The position numbers were made by a program, and so were the translations under genes. 64,000 nucleotides of DNA from Diogma glabrata (Eukaryota; Arthropoda; Insecta; Diptera; Cylindrotomidae): contig OY856186.1 in assembly GCA_963693315.1 (NCBI GenBank), forward strand, positions 281,164,346 through 281,228,345, written 5' to 3'. The notes beneath the pieces were generated by a model. It saw only the letters and a program-made list of their open reading frames with translations, was not told where the DNA came from and did not search any database. Every line of letters starts with the position of its first letter. Positions within the stretch are counted from its first letter, which is position 1. Shown piece by piece: positions 43,314 to 55,990 of this stretch.

Positions 43314-46312
43314 TTATGTGTTGTCGTGGTTTCGCTGTGTAGTGTGGAGCATGGCTGCTCTTCGTTCGTCTTGTCTCAGTCGTTTCATCATACTTGTGAT
43401 GATCTCATTCGCTATGTCCCAGTTGTCTTTTGAGCTCAGCATAAATTGCATGAGGCTATGCGGAGTGATTGACTCTCCCATATGCTGCTCAATAATTCTT
43501 CTCAAATGTGCAAACCTTCCGCATTCGATTAGCACGTGCTCAGCGTTCTCGGCCTTACCCTCACAGTAGAGACAGTATGGATCCGTTACGTACTTATACT
43601 TGTATAAGTACTCACGGAAACATCCATGGCCTGAGATCATTTGCGTCAAATGATGGTTGACATCACCGTGTTTTCTTGATGTTCATGTTTTTATGTCAGG
43701 GATCATCACAAAGGTCCATCGTCCGTTGGTGGAAGCTTCCCATTTCGCTTGCCATTCTATATGACTGTCCATGTTGAAGTCTTCACGTGTTTGTCGGTCC
43801 CTATCATTTCGTGTTGCTATACGCAGAGCCGATACCTCTTTTGCTGCAATATCAATCGGCATCCTACTCGCAATAACATTTACAGCCTCGTCAGACACCG
43901 TGCGAAAAGCACAGCAAATGCGCAACGACGTCAGTCTGTAGGCCGTTTTGATAGGTCTAACATAAGATGGCGTTTCCACCGCTGAGGCCCATATGGGTGC
44001 CGCATACATCAATATTGATGTTGTAACGCTACCGAGAAGCTGTCTGATCGGTTGTCTAGGGCCGCCAATGTTTGGCATTAGCCTTGCAAGAGCAGCCCCC
44101 ACTCGTTTGGCTTTGTCACCAGCGTACATCAAGTGGTCTCTAAAGTTGAGTCTGTGGTCTAGAACGACTCCAAGATACTTCAGGTGCTGGCCAGATTTTA
44201 TGATCTGTCGATACTTTCCACCACTTTTCTGCTACTCATTAGTACGGCTTCCGTTTTGTGATCGGCCAACTCTAGTCCTTTGCTGTTCAGCCATGCTCTA
44301 ACGCTGGTTATGGTCTGGTTACAGTTGCTCGTAATGTCCGTAAGGTTTTTGGCCACGACAACTATGGCAATGTCGTCTGCATAGCCGATAATCGTTGTTT
44401 GTGCCGGCACACATACTCTGAGAACACCATCGTACATGATGTTCCACAGCAGGGGTCCAAGGACCGATCCTTGGGGTACTCCTCCTGTTATATTTTACTT
44501 CTTAGGACCTGTTTCGGTATCATAGACCAGAGTTCTTCCCGTGAAGTAGCTGGCTATTATACGTAGCAGGTAGTCAGGTACATGCAGTTCGTCTAGGGCT
44601 CTCATGATTTGGTTCCAGTTGGCAGAGTTAAAGGCGTTTTTAACATCCAGAGTGACAACAGCACAATACTGTTTATCACCTTCTAGCCATCTTTTACCAC
44701 TCAGAGCTTTATGCGCTATCTCACATACTGCAGATATTGCATCAACGGTAGAGCGCTTCTTTCTGAAACCAAACTGCCGGTCAGAAAGGCCCCACTCGCC
44801 TTCAGTATGTTGCTCAAGTCGAGTACCAATAATTCTCTCAAAGATCTTTCCAGTTGTGTCCAGCATGCACAGTGGGCGGTAGGACGAGGGTTCTTCTGGT
44901 GGCTTGTCACCTTTCGGTATAAGCACAAGGCGTTGGCGCTTCCATTCCTCAGGAAATATCCCTTCTTTTAGGCACGCAGTGTAGATATTTTCGAATACAT
45001 TTGGCTTCTTCTTTATCGCTGTTTTTAAGACGATATTTGGGATGCCGTCTAGACCGGGCGTGCTATTAACGGATAATCTGAGCAACGCGTTTAGGACCTC
45101 TTCGGTGGTGACAGCCGAAATTGAATTTTTGTCAATTTGCAGCTCACGAGGTAGGGAGAAGTCAACGTGGTGTGGAAAAAGGCCGGACACAATTTCAGCC
45201 ATTATATCTGGGCACACTGGTGCAGCTGATTGAACACACTTGAGCTTAGTAAGCACAATTTTGTACGCACTTCCCCATGGGTTATTCTGAACTTCATCTA
45301 TAAGACACTGGAATGATCTGCTCTTACTATTAGCAATTGCTTTCCGCAATTCTTTCCGCTTTTCGCGAAAATCATTTTGGAACTGCTCATAGTGCTCATG
45401 ATTTCTCCTTCGTGTACATTTCCTCCGGAGTTTGAGGCACTCTTTTCTCAGACGGGCAATGTTTTCGGTCCACCAGAAGACTGGGGACCGTCCATTACCG
45501 TTGCTTTTACGCGGCATAGATGCATCACAGGTGCTTTTAAGATATCTCGCAATAAATTCTGCTCCTATCTTGGCACCGCTCTCCGGTATTGGCATGCATT
45601 CAACCATGTAGTCCAACATCTCCGTGTCCAACTCTTTGATTTTCCACCCATTTTGCTGCGCCTTCCGCTTGACTTGGCGCCTTTCAAACCGCTGTGGGGG
45701 TTGGGTTTCAAATATAATAGCACGATGATCACTATGCGTATACAAATCAGACACCCTCCATTGTGCTCCTCTCGAGAGTGTCCCACTTGCAAAAGTGATA
45801 TCGATAATTGAACTTGCTTCTCCTTTATTATATGTCTCTGTGGTACCATGGTTGAGCAGTACCAGATCAAGTCTGGCAAATGCCTCAAGTAATGCCCTAC
45901 CTCTAGGGTTAGTACGTTTACTTCCCCATTCAACGGCCCAAGCGTTAAAATCACCCGCAATTACGATGGGTGATTTACCTCTGACGTCTGTTACTAGTCG
46001 GTCAAGTGTCTCTTCGAATTCGTCCAGTGGGGTGCTAGGAGGAATGTAGCAGCTGTAGAAGTGGACACCATTGATTTTGGCATAGACAAAACTCTCATGC
46101 TGACGACTAGATCTGCGTTCAAAAGGGAGAGCATTGCAGGTCCAGATAGCAGCTTTGCTCGTCCTGTCTTCAACCCAGTTCGAATCGCCAACAGGGGTTC
46201 GATATTGTTCGCAAATCAATGCCACGTCCACTTGCTGATCTCTAACGGTTTGTGTCAGTAGGTCCTGCGCCGCCTCGCAGTGGTTAAGATTTATCTGGAT
46301 ACACTTAACCAT
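43314..46312 (-). pseudogene. R1-clade ORF2: endonuclease, reverse transcriptase, CCHC (copy 2)
   Basis: 46312-44495 is a 605-aa frame beginning MVKCIQINLNHCEAAQDLL, the start of an apurinic-type endonuclease. GDFNAWAVEWGSKRTN (Asp/Asn catalytic block) and THSDHR follow, then the RT up to YDTETGPKK. There TAC (Tyr in copy 1) has become TAA at 44495. 44437-44198 holds GYADDIAIVV. The same one-base break as in copy 1 follows near 44200, and a Trp codon has become TGA at about 43684. 43649-43314 is the C-terminal region with CLYCEGKAENAEHVLIECGR. Start choice: ATG 46312 overlaps the ORF1 stop by eight bases, as in R1-type elements. Confidence 0.88.
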
Positions 46313-46313
46313 G

Positions 46314-46608
<295 letters not shown>

Positions 46609-47689
46609 TGGATGAAGTGCGAGAGCGTATGAATGTGGGGTTGGACGGGGTGATCGCGGTTTTTTTTATGTATGGGGGTTGCCAGAGTCTCAGTCTTTCA
46701 CTTGCTTCTTTATTTCTTCCGTTCTGATCATGTGTTACGCGCACAATACCGATATTTGTGCTGGGAGTAGCGCAGGTTTAAATATTGTTCGTCCCTACTT
46801 ACTGAAGCTAGTTTGGGGCTTAAAAGCTCGCTAGGTGCACGACCTGCTATGCCACTTCGTTGATTTTTCCACGAAGCAGCGCTTCATTACACAATATAGA
46901 CCGATTAACACGCTCAGACAAATTGAAATGATGTGAGTAAAAGGGCGTAAATATGGTGAATACTATGTATTTGGCTAACAACTCACTTTAACTTTGATGA
47001 TTTAAATACATGACTCATTGTCGGACACAAGAAACTCAGGCTCTTCGGCAAATTTACACAAAATACTCAGTTTTCGAGGAATCGTTTCACCATTATGACG
47101 TTGTAAGTGGTCCAGAATTTACACAACATCGATAGAATCTACATATTGATTATTACATATATTGTCACTACTATTTTAAAAAAAAGTTTTCATTATTAAA
47201 AATAGATTTTATGTTTTTCGTTTTACAACGTTCTGCAAAAGGATTATATGACATTGATGGATATATGATACTGAGCTAATCAGGTATGTAACCCTTCAAA
47301 TTATCCAGACAGAATCAGGCGGCCCTACTAAACCCGGATCAGGACCAGATAAATTCAAATGACCAAAGTGCTAGTCGAGTGCTTTCAAAAATAATAAAAG
47401 AAAAAAATATACTTAAATTTAAAATATTATAAACATTAGAATACTAGATGTACATAAATCTAAGCAAGATGCGAGTAATTTCATAGCTGTAATAATGGAA
47501 ACTTAAAACGACTGTGTATTCCCGCAAACGCGATCTTTGAAGAAACATATACCCAAAATCAATATGTCATTTATGACAAGAATCAACCACTATCTCTTTG
47601 CAAGCATGTCAGAAAATGTTCCCAATCAGGTAAGCAGGGATATGTGTGATGGACTTTTCAAAGAAAACTTAAATTTAAAAAAAAGCAAA

Positions 47690-48345
47690 TGCTCTCTATT
47701 TCTGGTGTTTGCGTTCCAGGGAGGGATTTTGTCGTCTGTGCAACTAGCTTCCATTCATGTTCCATGATTAGTGGACCCCAGTTTTGACATCCTATTTCAC
47801 GAAGGTCTTGGATGATGTCATAACGCCATCGTTGTCTAGGTCTCCCTCTCCGATGAACACAAACTGGTTGTTGTTGGGAATTTTTTTTTCATTCTGTCAA
47901 ATAATCCCTTTTTACATGAAAACCAAACCAAACTATCTATTCAGGTTGAATTAGTCTCCAAGGAGCTATCTGATTTCATTATTCATTCTGATTTTCAACA
48001 ACATGGACCATAAATTGTTCGTTTAACCTTCCTCGTTCAAGTTTTACACGACCGCGAACGAGGTTTTGATCGCAGAAGTTATGAGTGTACGCAGAAAACT
48101 CTGTATGCGGCAGTGACACGAGCTCTTATATCTACCTACATGTCATTGGACAATGTTATAACTTATAAGAACCATAGTATTAGTAGTATAACTTATAAGA
48201 ACCATAGTATTTAAAACTTATAGAACCATAGTATTTAAAATTTTTCAGGCGTTGTACTTCAGTGTCGCCAATATTCAGAATACCTGGTGACATGTTCCTG
48301 CATGTTTTTAGGCATGTTTCGTGTGAATTTTAATAAATTGTATAC
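47690..48345 (-). pseudogene. RTE-like LINE, copy 3 (badly decayed 3' part)
   Basis: The plus strand shares gagggattttg, a gtctgtgc block, ttggatgatgtcat and cgttgtctaggtct with 22665-22830, that is the 3' UTR and C-terminus of copy 1. Further upstream parts (gcagaagtt, tatgcggc blocks) match with large gaps. A short local triplication of cttataagaaccatagtatt lies at 48165-48240. No open frame survives. Confidence 0.7.
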
Positions 48346-48594
48346 TAACGCGTCTCTGAATATCCGAAGATGGCAACTAGAGATAAGGATGGAATGTTAC
48401 TCGGGTTTTTCTTTAAGCCCTTGAGGATTAATTCATTCGATACATGAGAGACTGTTGAAAAAATCACGAGAGAAGGCTGCAGTTGCCGTAAAAGGATGGG
48501 CCACAAGAGTTTCTCTTGTGTTACGCCATAGGTTTGCTGACTTAAATAAAATCGATTTGATCTATTCAGAAGCCCTTGCATCCATTATTTATTT

Positions 48595-48960
48595 GTAAAA
48601 AAATAGTAATATTAGCAATACTTTTACTGTGCTGCAACGATTCGTTATTAAAATTTGAGTTGTTAATGAGCTTAATAGCTCTATGCTGTACAGAATCAAG
48701 GTATTTAGACTAATCAAGCATTCTAATGTTAACACTCCGCCCCATATATTTGAACAGTACTCTATGCAGGAACGTATAAAAGACTTATAAACTAAAAGAA
48801 TCTGTTAACTATTCAATAAATTACGACATCTACAGCGTTCTTAGCCAGATTTAAAATATGAGAATTCCACCTCATATTATTTTCAGTCTCAACTTCTAAA
48901 ACTCCGACAAACTCTTTCTCGATAAAATTTTTCATATAAGGTTGTTAAGCCTTATGCTTA
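48595..48960 (-). pseudogene. Degenerate LINE C-terminal fragment, other family
   Basis: The minus strand, across frameshifts, reads LDSVQHRAIKLINNSNFNNE preceded by an IWGG-like block (a STVQIYGAEC frame) and SLLYVPA. This is the region after the RT in CR1/jockey-type LINEs (compare LDSVQKRAIRIVGD near 6190). Too diverged from the other copies to align in detail. Confidence 0.45.
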
Positions 48961-51900
48961 AAACGTCAAATACTTTGTTGTCTTTGATTACAGATAATAA
49001 AAATGAGCATAAAAACTTTAAAAATTATATATTGCAATGAAGTTAAATAAACCCAATCAAACAGAAAATTAATTTTCTTTCTTCTCTTCTTCAATATTTA
49101 AATTTGAGTTGAATGAGAAAATGAGGAGCAAAAAAAAAGATCAAAGAAAATTTTCATCTTAAATTTTTGTTTTTCACTATATCTTTTCCTTTTTTTTTGC
49201 AAATTTCAAACACTTTAACGGTAGAATGAATACGAAAAAAGAAATTTCGTTTTTGAGAAAAAGTTTGGAATTTAAATTAATGTATGTATATGAAATTGTA
49301 TTAAGTGCAATTAAGGGAATTTAAACAATTGAAATTTTATGGATGCGATAATTTTTTGTCAGGAGAAAATTGAGTTCAAATAAGGAGGTGGTGAACGGTT
49401 ATTTGTGTCGCAACAAGATAATTAGCAAACACTAAAAATATCATGTAGCTAAGACTGTCAGAAAAATGATATTATTTTCTTTCTTTGTATAGCTGAACAT
49501 ACGAGTAAAAAAATAAAATACATAGCGCTATATAGTATAAACTATCAAAACTGGCTTTAACTAACTAATATTGACTAGCAGAATCAACAGAAAATCCCAA
49601 ATTGATTAAAGGATACCAATGCTATGGAGCGTTTTCTCGAAACACTAGTTACAAAAAAAATTCAACTAATTAATCTTTTCACCCTTAAATCAAACTTGCA
49701 AATCCCTCTCAAAAATCAATCAAAACCATAGAAACAGCATCCATCCAATCAATTTACAAAATTTAATTACAATTTAAAAAAAAAGAAATAAAATTCAATT
49801 TTCCCAAAATTTTCTTACGTATGAGATCACACAATTTTCATAAAATGTTGTTGTTGTTGTTTTGTTATTACTGTTACTGTTGCTTCTATTGATGTGTTTC
49901 AATTAAGGTGTTTCAATTTATTTGTTATTTTCTTGTTTGGAAAAGATATTAGATTTCAATTGAATTTTTTTTTTTCAAAACAACATTCACAATCATCAAT
50001 AAGAAAGCTGTTGATATTGAAACAAAATTTCACGCAGTTTTCCTTTTTTTGAGTTGACTCTCATTCCATTAACATTTTTCCACTACAATACCTATTTTTC
50101 ATAGAAAATATTTCATTTAATTTCTAATTATTTTCTTGAATTTAATTTATTTTGTTGTTCTGTTTTTTTGCCAATACATCTAGATACGTTCTTTTGTGAT
50201 GTCAGAAAAGAAGAAAAAATTCAGAAAATTGGTTTTCGTTTGGTTGAATTGTGTTTTGAGAAACATTTGTGAGGTTTATTTTGTCTGTGAAGAGTTTTTC
50301 CGAAAAAAGAAAATTGAAAGATTGTTTCAGATAAAGAAAAAATATTCGTGTAAGGAAAAAGTCATGTAAAAACGAAAAAAATTAAAATGGAAAGTTTGAA
50401 TCAAGTGATTTGATTTAATAGTTTCTTACCAAAAAACAAAATTCAACTCAGATTTAAACTTTGAAGAACGCTTCTTTGAACTATGGAGCTCAAAAAGACA
50501 CAGCTAAAATGCTATTCATGTTTCTTTTCATTATATTGAAACTTTTAAAGTTAAAGATAATAATTTAAGCTGAAAATATTTTGAAAAGACTTAAAATATA
50601 AAGAACGGTAGAATAACCTATCAAGTGAAAAAACTAACTTTTTACACGAGTTGGTTATTAATTTTGTCTAAAAATTTAATTTTGTTTTTGTAATAAATGG
50701 ATTCGATTGTTAGAAATTTTTTCCAAAATAAATGTGTATTGCAATTATAAGTATATATTGTTAAAATGAGTTACTCTGAAGATAAGCGATCCGACATTGA
50801 AAATGCGGCACAAGAGCTCCTCACACATTCCAGAAAAATCAAATTACTATTAGCGAACATTTAAAAAAATTCCAACACCCTGATCATCCACATTATGAAG
50901 TGACTATTCTATTCTGAATACAATAATTTATATAAATCATAATTTTCTAATTTTTTATATACCGGTATGACAACACTGCAAACTCCAGTCCCTCCATACT
51001 TCAGTTCCAATCGCAGTTATGAAATATACTTTGATTATGGCTCGTTATTGTTTGTTAGACGAAACGATCCTTCATATAACTCAATATCTGGACTTGAATC
51101 ATTGAGAAAGACAGTGTGCCACATGATTAGGGAATATGCCACTACCTGAATTATTCGCAACCCAATTTTAGTTTTGTTGCTGTAAATTTTTTAACGAAAT
51201 TAACTTTTAACCTCTTGTTTTATTTTTATTTCCTCCACCCTATCATAAAATGTTTACCTACGTCATATTTTATTATGTGATAGGTTTTATTGTTTTATTA
51301 TCGCTTTAGAAAAACAAACAAAACATTAGTGTTCATCAACATTTCAGAACATGAGACATAGCTCTTAAAAGGTTTTAAGACGTTGTTGCAACACGTACTG
51401 GCCAACGTCAACCTATTGCATATCAAATTTATATTTTTTCAAATCAAATTAAATTTTTTGCAAATCAATTTTAACATTTTGCAAATCATAATCAATCATC
51501 CAACCAATGGGAAAAAATTAAAATAATGACCATCTCTCCTCGAAGTTAACATTTTATTATTGAAACAAAGAAAAGATACTTGCAAACAATTTCCCGTTGA
51601 TTGGGACAACTACATGTAAACACCTTTCCGGAGAAGAGAATGAGGATTATTTAAAATATAATGTTTTCCATGATACTGCCATAGTTGAATAAAGTTAGTT
51701 GAATAAAGCTAATAACTTTTCCATGAGCAAATTTTACTGTAGAGTGTGTAGCCTTATATATCGTTTTTATTTCAAAATAGAAGTATTTGAAATTAATTGA
51801 GCTATATTTAATTTATACATAAGTATTACGTGTGGTTGGCTCAACTACACCGTTCTGTACCTGCACATCTGTTGAATCAATTTCGAAGTTCGATTCGCAA

Positions 51901-52600
51901 TATCCGCCCTTGCGGCGAGGTTGAGACAGCTGCATTACAGTTAGAAACAGAACACGTGTTTTTCATTTTAAATCCAATTTAACCTCGCAAGGTTTTATAT
52001 TTTCTGCATGAATATGGGCCAAATTCGAAGAAACTGTTGCAGGAATTGGGCAACATTTCGTCCTCCAATCGTTGGTATAATAACACAAGCCGGTATATAT
52101 ATTTTTGCCCCTCCGTTCGCCGGGGATGATAATTGAGTTTTGTTGCATCAGAATAATTTATGCATTGCTTCTTTGTATTTTGAGAAAAGTCTTAAGCATT
52201 GTTTTCGTCCTCTTGTTAATCTGCTACAATTATGACAAACAATATATCGCGATGAACATTTAAGTTTTAAATGTAGCCACATCAAACCATTTTTAACAGA
52301 ATTTGTGCTTAGGCTGGTATTTTCAACTTCTAGCGTAAAATGCACACCGTGCATTTCTGATAACGGAATCACAATCTGGAATATTTGAGGAGTTGCGTGC
52401 CTTGAGAATAAAATTCCAACTAGTTTCAGTCTGTGGGTTCGAAAAGTTATCTCCTCAGCCTATCACAAATTCTTAATTGCACGCAAAAATTTAAAACGAA
52501 AACGGACCAAATGATCAAATAACAAGGAAACCGGCAACCCCAAAAACCAGAGAAACCAAGACCATCACCACCAATACATCTAATATAATAATTACATTAA
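48961..52600. other. AT-rich stretch, no gene supported
   Basis: Mostly low-complexity AT. A 60-codon frame at 50967-51149 (MTTLQTPVPPYFSSNRSYEI start) and two adjoining minus-strand frames at 51963-52372 show no recognisable domain or splice pattern. A hairpin-bearing repeat at 51190-51300 is shared with 63390-63510. A ttgttgttgttgtt run lies near 49848. Confidence 0.4.
51190..51300. repeat. Dispersed hairpin repeat (partner 63390-63510)
   Basis: Both copies contain cctatcat ... atgtcat/acgtcat, attttattat, then tgataggtttta/tgataggattta. The outer CCTATCA and TGATAGG pair as a stem of about 50 bp overall. Confidence 0.6.
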
Positions 52601-52705
52601 AAATAATGCTTCACTCACCCATTATTTGTAATTGATCCAAAGCTTCATACTTCTTTACATTTGCCAATTATAGTGACTATAATCCTAGTTTTTATGATAA
52701 AAATA

Positions 52706-52865
52706 AATCGTTGCACCAACGGTTTTGACGATTGTTGAACAAGAATAATAATGCAATATAGTAACCAATCGTTTCGCTAATGGAAGCTTCTATTGTATTT
52801 AATGACAATAATGAAAAACTTAATCGTTGCGCCAAAGTCACAGGCGATTGTTGAACAAAAATAAT
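52706..52865 (+). repeat. Imperfect direct repeat, ~115-bp spacing
   Basis: aaatcgttgcaccaacggtt and a cgattgttgaacaagaataa block (52706-52750) recur as aatcgttgcgccaaag and cgattgttgaacaaaaataa (52821-52865). Non-coding. Confidence 0.55.
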
Positions 52866-52928
52866 CAAATGATACAAATCAATAGGTGTAATAATGTTGC
52901 TGGTAAATACGAAAAAAAAAATCTGATT

Positions 52929-55586
52929 TCATTGATTCATTCGGATTCTATACTGATTGTCAGCAACTATATATGGACCATAAATTGTTCGTACGACCTT
53001 CCTCTCGAAAATTGATAAAATTCTACAATCGGAGGAAGTCAGTGTCCAGCTTTCACTTCTAAATGTAAGCACAGGTCGAATTAATGCTTTGTAAAGTGTG
53101 AGCTTACAAGACCGCGAAAGATGTTTTGATCGCAGAAGTTTTGAGTATGCGTAGAAAACTCTGTATGCGGCTGAGACAAGGGCTTTGATATCTGCCTGCA
53201 TGTCATTTGACGATGTTATTGCATACCTGAGGTATTTGAAGTTTTCCACGCGTTCCACTTCATGGTTGCCAGTATCCAGATTTCTAGGCGGTATGTTCTT
53301 AGATGTTGTTAACACTTTAGTTTTGCCGGTGTTGATGCATAATCCAAGCCGTTTAGCATTTCTTTCAAGCTGAGAGAGACTATCGTTAATATCGCTTGTT
53401 CTACGTCCAAGAAGCACAATATCATCTGCGTAGCCAAGAACTTGACTAGATATGTTATATATGCAGTTTTGTGTCTCCATTCGGCTTTTTTTATCGCGTA
53501 CTCCAGCGCCAAAATAAATAGTACGGGCGCGAGTGCATCACCTTGTCGAACACCTGATGTTATATCGAAAGGATCAGAAACTGACCCTTCGATTACTATT
53601 CTAAAATTTGATCCCGATGTTGTGAGTTTGCACAGAGAAACAAGTTTCTCTGTGATACCAAGGCATATGAGTGCGGACCAAAGGTTTTCGTTGATGATAC
53701 TATCAAATGCTTGCTTGAAATCAACGTAGAGCTGGTGAATGCTGATGTTGTACTCCCAACATTTTTCCAGAATCATCCTTAATGTAAAACATTGATCTGT
53801 TGTTGAGCGGTTGGGACGAAAATCACACTGATAGTCACTGATGAAAGATTCGGCGAACGGGATGAGTCGAGCAAGTACGACATTAGCTAGTATTATGTAT
53901 GCAGTATTCAACAATGCGATGCCACGATAATTCGCACACTTTAGACGATCACCTTTCTTATGTAGCGGAACAATGAGAGCTGTTTTCCATTCAGCAGGTA
54001 GTTCTTCTTGGTCCCAGGTTGCAAGAATCAGATTGTATATACGTGAGATCAGAGCTGCTTCTCCATTTTTCAGAAATTCTGCGGGAATTCCATCGAAACC
54101 TGGTGATTTGTCATTTTTCAGTTTTTTAATTGCAGCTTCCACTTCTTCTATTGCTGGGTAAGGGACAAAAATCTCCTCAGTTGATGGAGCAATTGCTCGA
54201 ATAGGATGAACTTCATTCGTCCTATTCAGTAGGTCTTGAAAGTGGGATCGCCACACTGCCAGCACATCATGTTCACTTGTTGCAAGTTCATTATTTTCAT
54301 TTTTGATGGCTGTAGATCTTGGGTGGAAATCTTTTGTCAGATTTCGTGCATTGGTAAAGCACTCTTTTGAATTTCCGTTGGCCGCATGTTGGTTGATGTT
54401 TTCGATGCAGCTCTTCATGTGTTCGCGTTTCTTTTTACTTAGAAGTTTTGCTGAGGCTTTCCTGGCGCATAGATAATCAGCTTGGGAGCTTTGGGTGTTC
54501 CTTGTTAACCATTTTTCTCGCAGTTTTTGTTTATGTTCAACAGATTGGTGACACTCGTCGTCAAACCATTCGTTGTGTGATTTTGATGGTCGTTTTCCGA
54601 TTGTAGTTTGTGCTGCGGCTATAATGGTTGATTGAAGCGTTTGCCATTCTTCTTGTATGTTTAATGGCATTTCAGAAGAGATGTCATGCTCTTCTATGTT
54701 TTGTGTTATTATTTCCTGATATCTATTCAGCGTTTCCGGATGTTTAAATGCTTCGACATTCCAGCGCACGGTCTGTTTTGCTCGTCTGTTAAATGTAGAT
54801 GATAATTTGCACTTGTACTTAAAGATGACATACATATGATCGTCGTCCATATCAGCACCTCTGTATGATCGAACGTCAGTTATACTTGTAGAGTGTCTCT
54901 TAGAGATTATGACGTGATCGATTTGATTTTCCGTTCTTCCGTCATTTAATTACCACGTTGCCTTGTGAATTCTCTTGTGAGGGAAAAAAGTGCTTGAAAT
55001 TACTAGATCATACATTATAGCCAGATGGCTGCGCGAAAACCGTTATTGTTGCTGGTATGATGCAAGCTGTTAGGTCCGATATGTGTTTTAAGTTCTGCAA
55101 TCCTACCAATTTGAGCATTAAAGTCACCTACCCCTAAAGTTCTAGGAAGAACAGGTCTTTAATATCATCTGCTTTATCTTCAGTAGGAGCATGAACATTG
55201 ACGATCGTTACATTGAATTTTTGCGTGCGGATTCTCAGTATGCACAACCGCATATTATTTGGGTAGAAGTCGATAACATGCTAATTCACGCGAGGGTGTA
55301 TAAAAAAGCCAACTCCAAATTCTCCTCCGTTTTGATGACCGCAATAATAAAGAGTGTATCCTTTCGCTGTTTCATGGATTCCACTACCTGGCCATCTTAG
55401 TTCTTGTAATGCCACTATATCCAGTGTGTAGCTCTTGACTTGTTGAGTGAGTTTTGGGAGATCTCCTGGTCTTCTGAGGCTTAGCACGTTCCAGGTTCCC
55501 ATTTTTAAATCGTAGTCCAGGTACAGTTTCCGAGGTCGTTCCAATAATGATTCCGAGATATTCCGAGGCCTGTGTACAGAATTCAT
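52929..55586 (-). pseudogene. RTE-like LINE ORF: endonuclease and reverse transcriptase (copy 2)
   Basis: 55586-55281 begins the endonuclease (MGTWNVLSLRRPGDLPKL, ALQELRWPGSG). After a frame break come VTIVNVHAPTEDKADDIKDL and GDFNAQIG near 55120. The frame then reopens at about 54955 with NQIDHVIISKRHS and RGADMDDDHMYV, the end of the endonuclease, and runs on as a 513-aa stretch from ATG 54850. It has KLKNDKSPGFDGIPAEFLKN, NYRGIALLNTAYIILANVVL, SDYQCDFRPNRSTTDQ, LYVDFKQAFDSIINENLW and GVRQGDALAPVLF. A one-base slip in a T-run near 53488 precedes the last frame (53480-52929) with VLGYADDIVLLG. At least three breaks, so inactive. Confidence 0.85.
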
Positions 55587-55696
55587 GACAATAATTTTTT
55601 TACGGAAATGGGGTGTTAGCCCTTCGCCCTACCCAAATTTTGGTGAATGGGTTCGTTCTGCATCTTAAGGTCACCAGAAACAACCTTTTTACACGT

Positions 55697-55850
55697 TAAT
55701 ATAGCGAGCCGCTTGATCCAAGACAGACGCGCGCTGAAAGCCGCCCTAACATGGAGAACAGACGCTTTCTAAGCATTTATGTAGCGAACCGCTTGATCTA
55801 AGACAAACGCCCGCTCCAAGCCGCCCCTAACATGGAGAACAGACGCTTGA
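55697..55850 (-). repeat. Two-copy ~86-bp tandem repeat in the LINE 5' region
   Basis: A gcgaaccgcttgatctaaga block, a gccgcccctaacatgg block and agaacagacgctt occur twice (about 55697-55772 and 55783-55849). It is GC-rich against the surroundings. Tandem 5'-UTR units of this kind often carry a LINE's internal promoter; that role is inference. Confidence 0.7.
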
Positions 55851-55990
55851 GTTGCATTGGTTTTATGGCGCCAATGACTCGCCATGGTGCAGAATCATTG
55901 AGTATAAGCAGTATTTACTCAGCCTCTCTCAACTACACCAATCTAATTCTATTAGCGTTACCCAGGTAGCACGGCGTGGACGTAGAATTT

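Larger units (their letters stand above)
52925..55990 (-). mobile_element. RTE-like LINE, copy 2 (longest; 3'-truncated)
   Basis: Minus strand with a 5' UTR including a tandem repeat, endonuclease, RT and part of the C-terminal domain. Sequence matching copy 1 stops at about 52925, which lacks the last ~70 residues and the 3' UTR. Loss of the 3' end is not the usual LINE truncation and points to a later deletion or rearrangement. It keeps more complete frames than copies 1 and 3. Confidence 0.85.

Noticed and set aside
50967..51149. 60-codon frame as a small gene
   Set aside because: No homologue recognised, no splice or promoter context; chance open frames of this size are expected.
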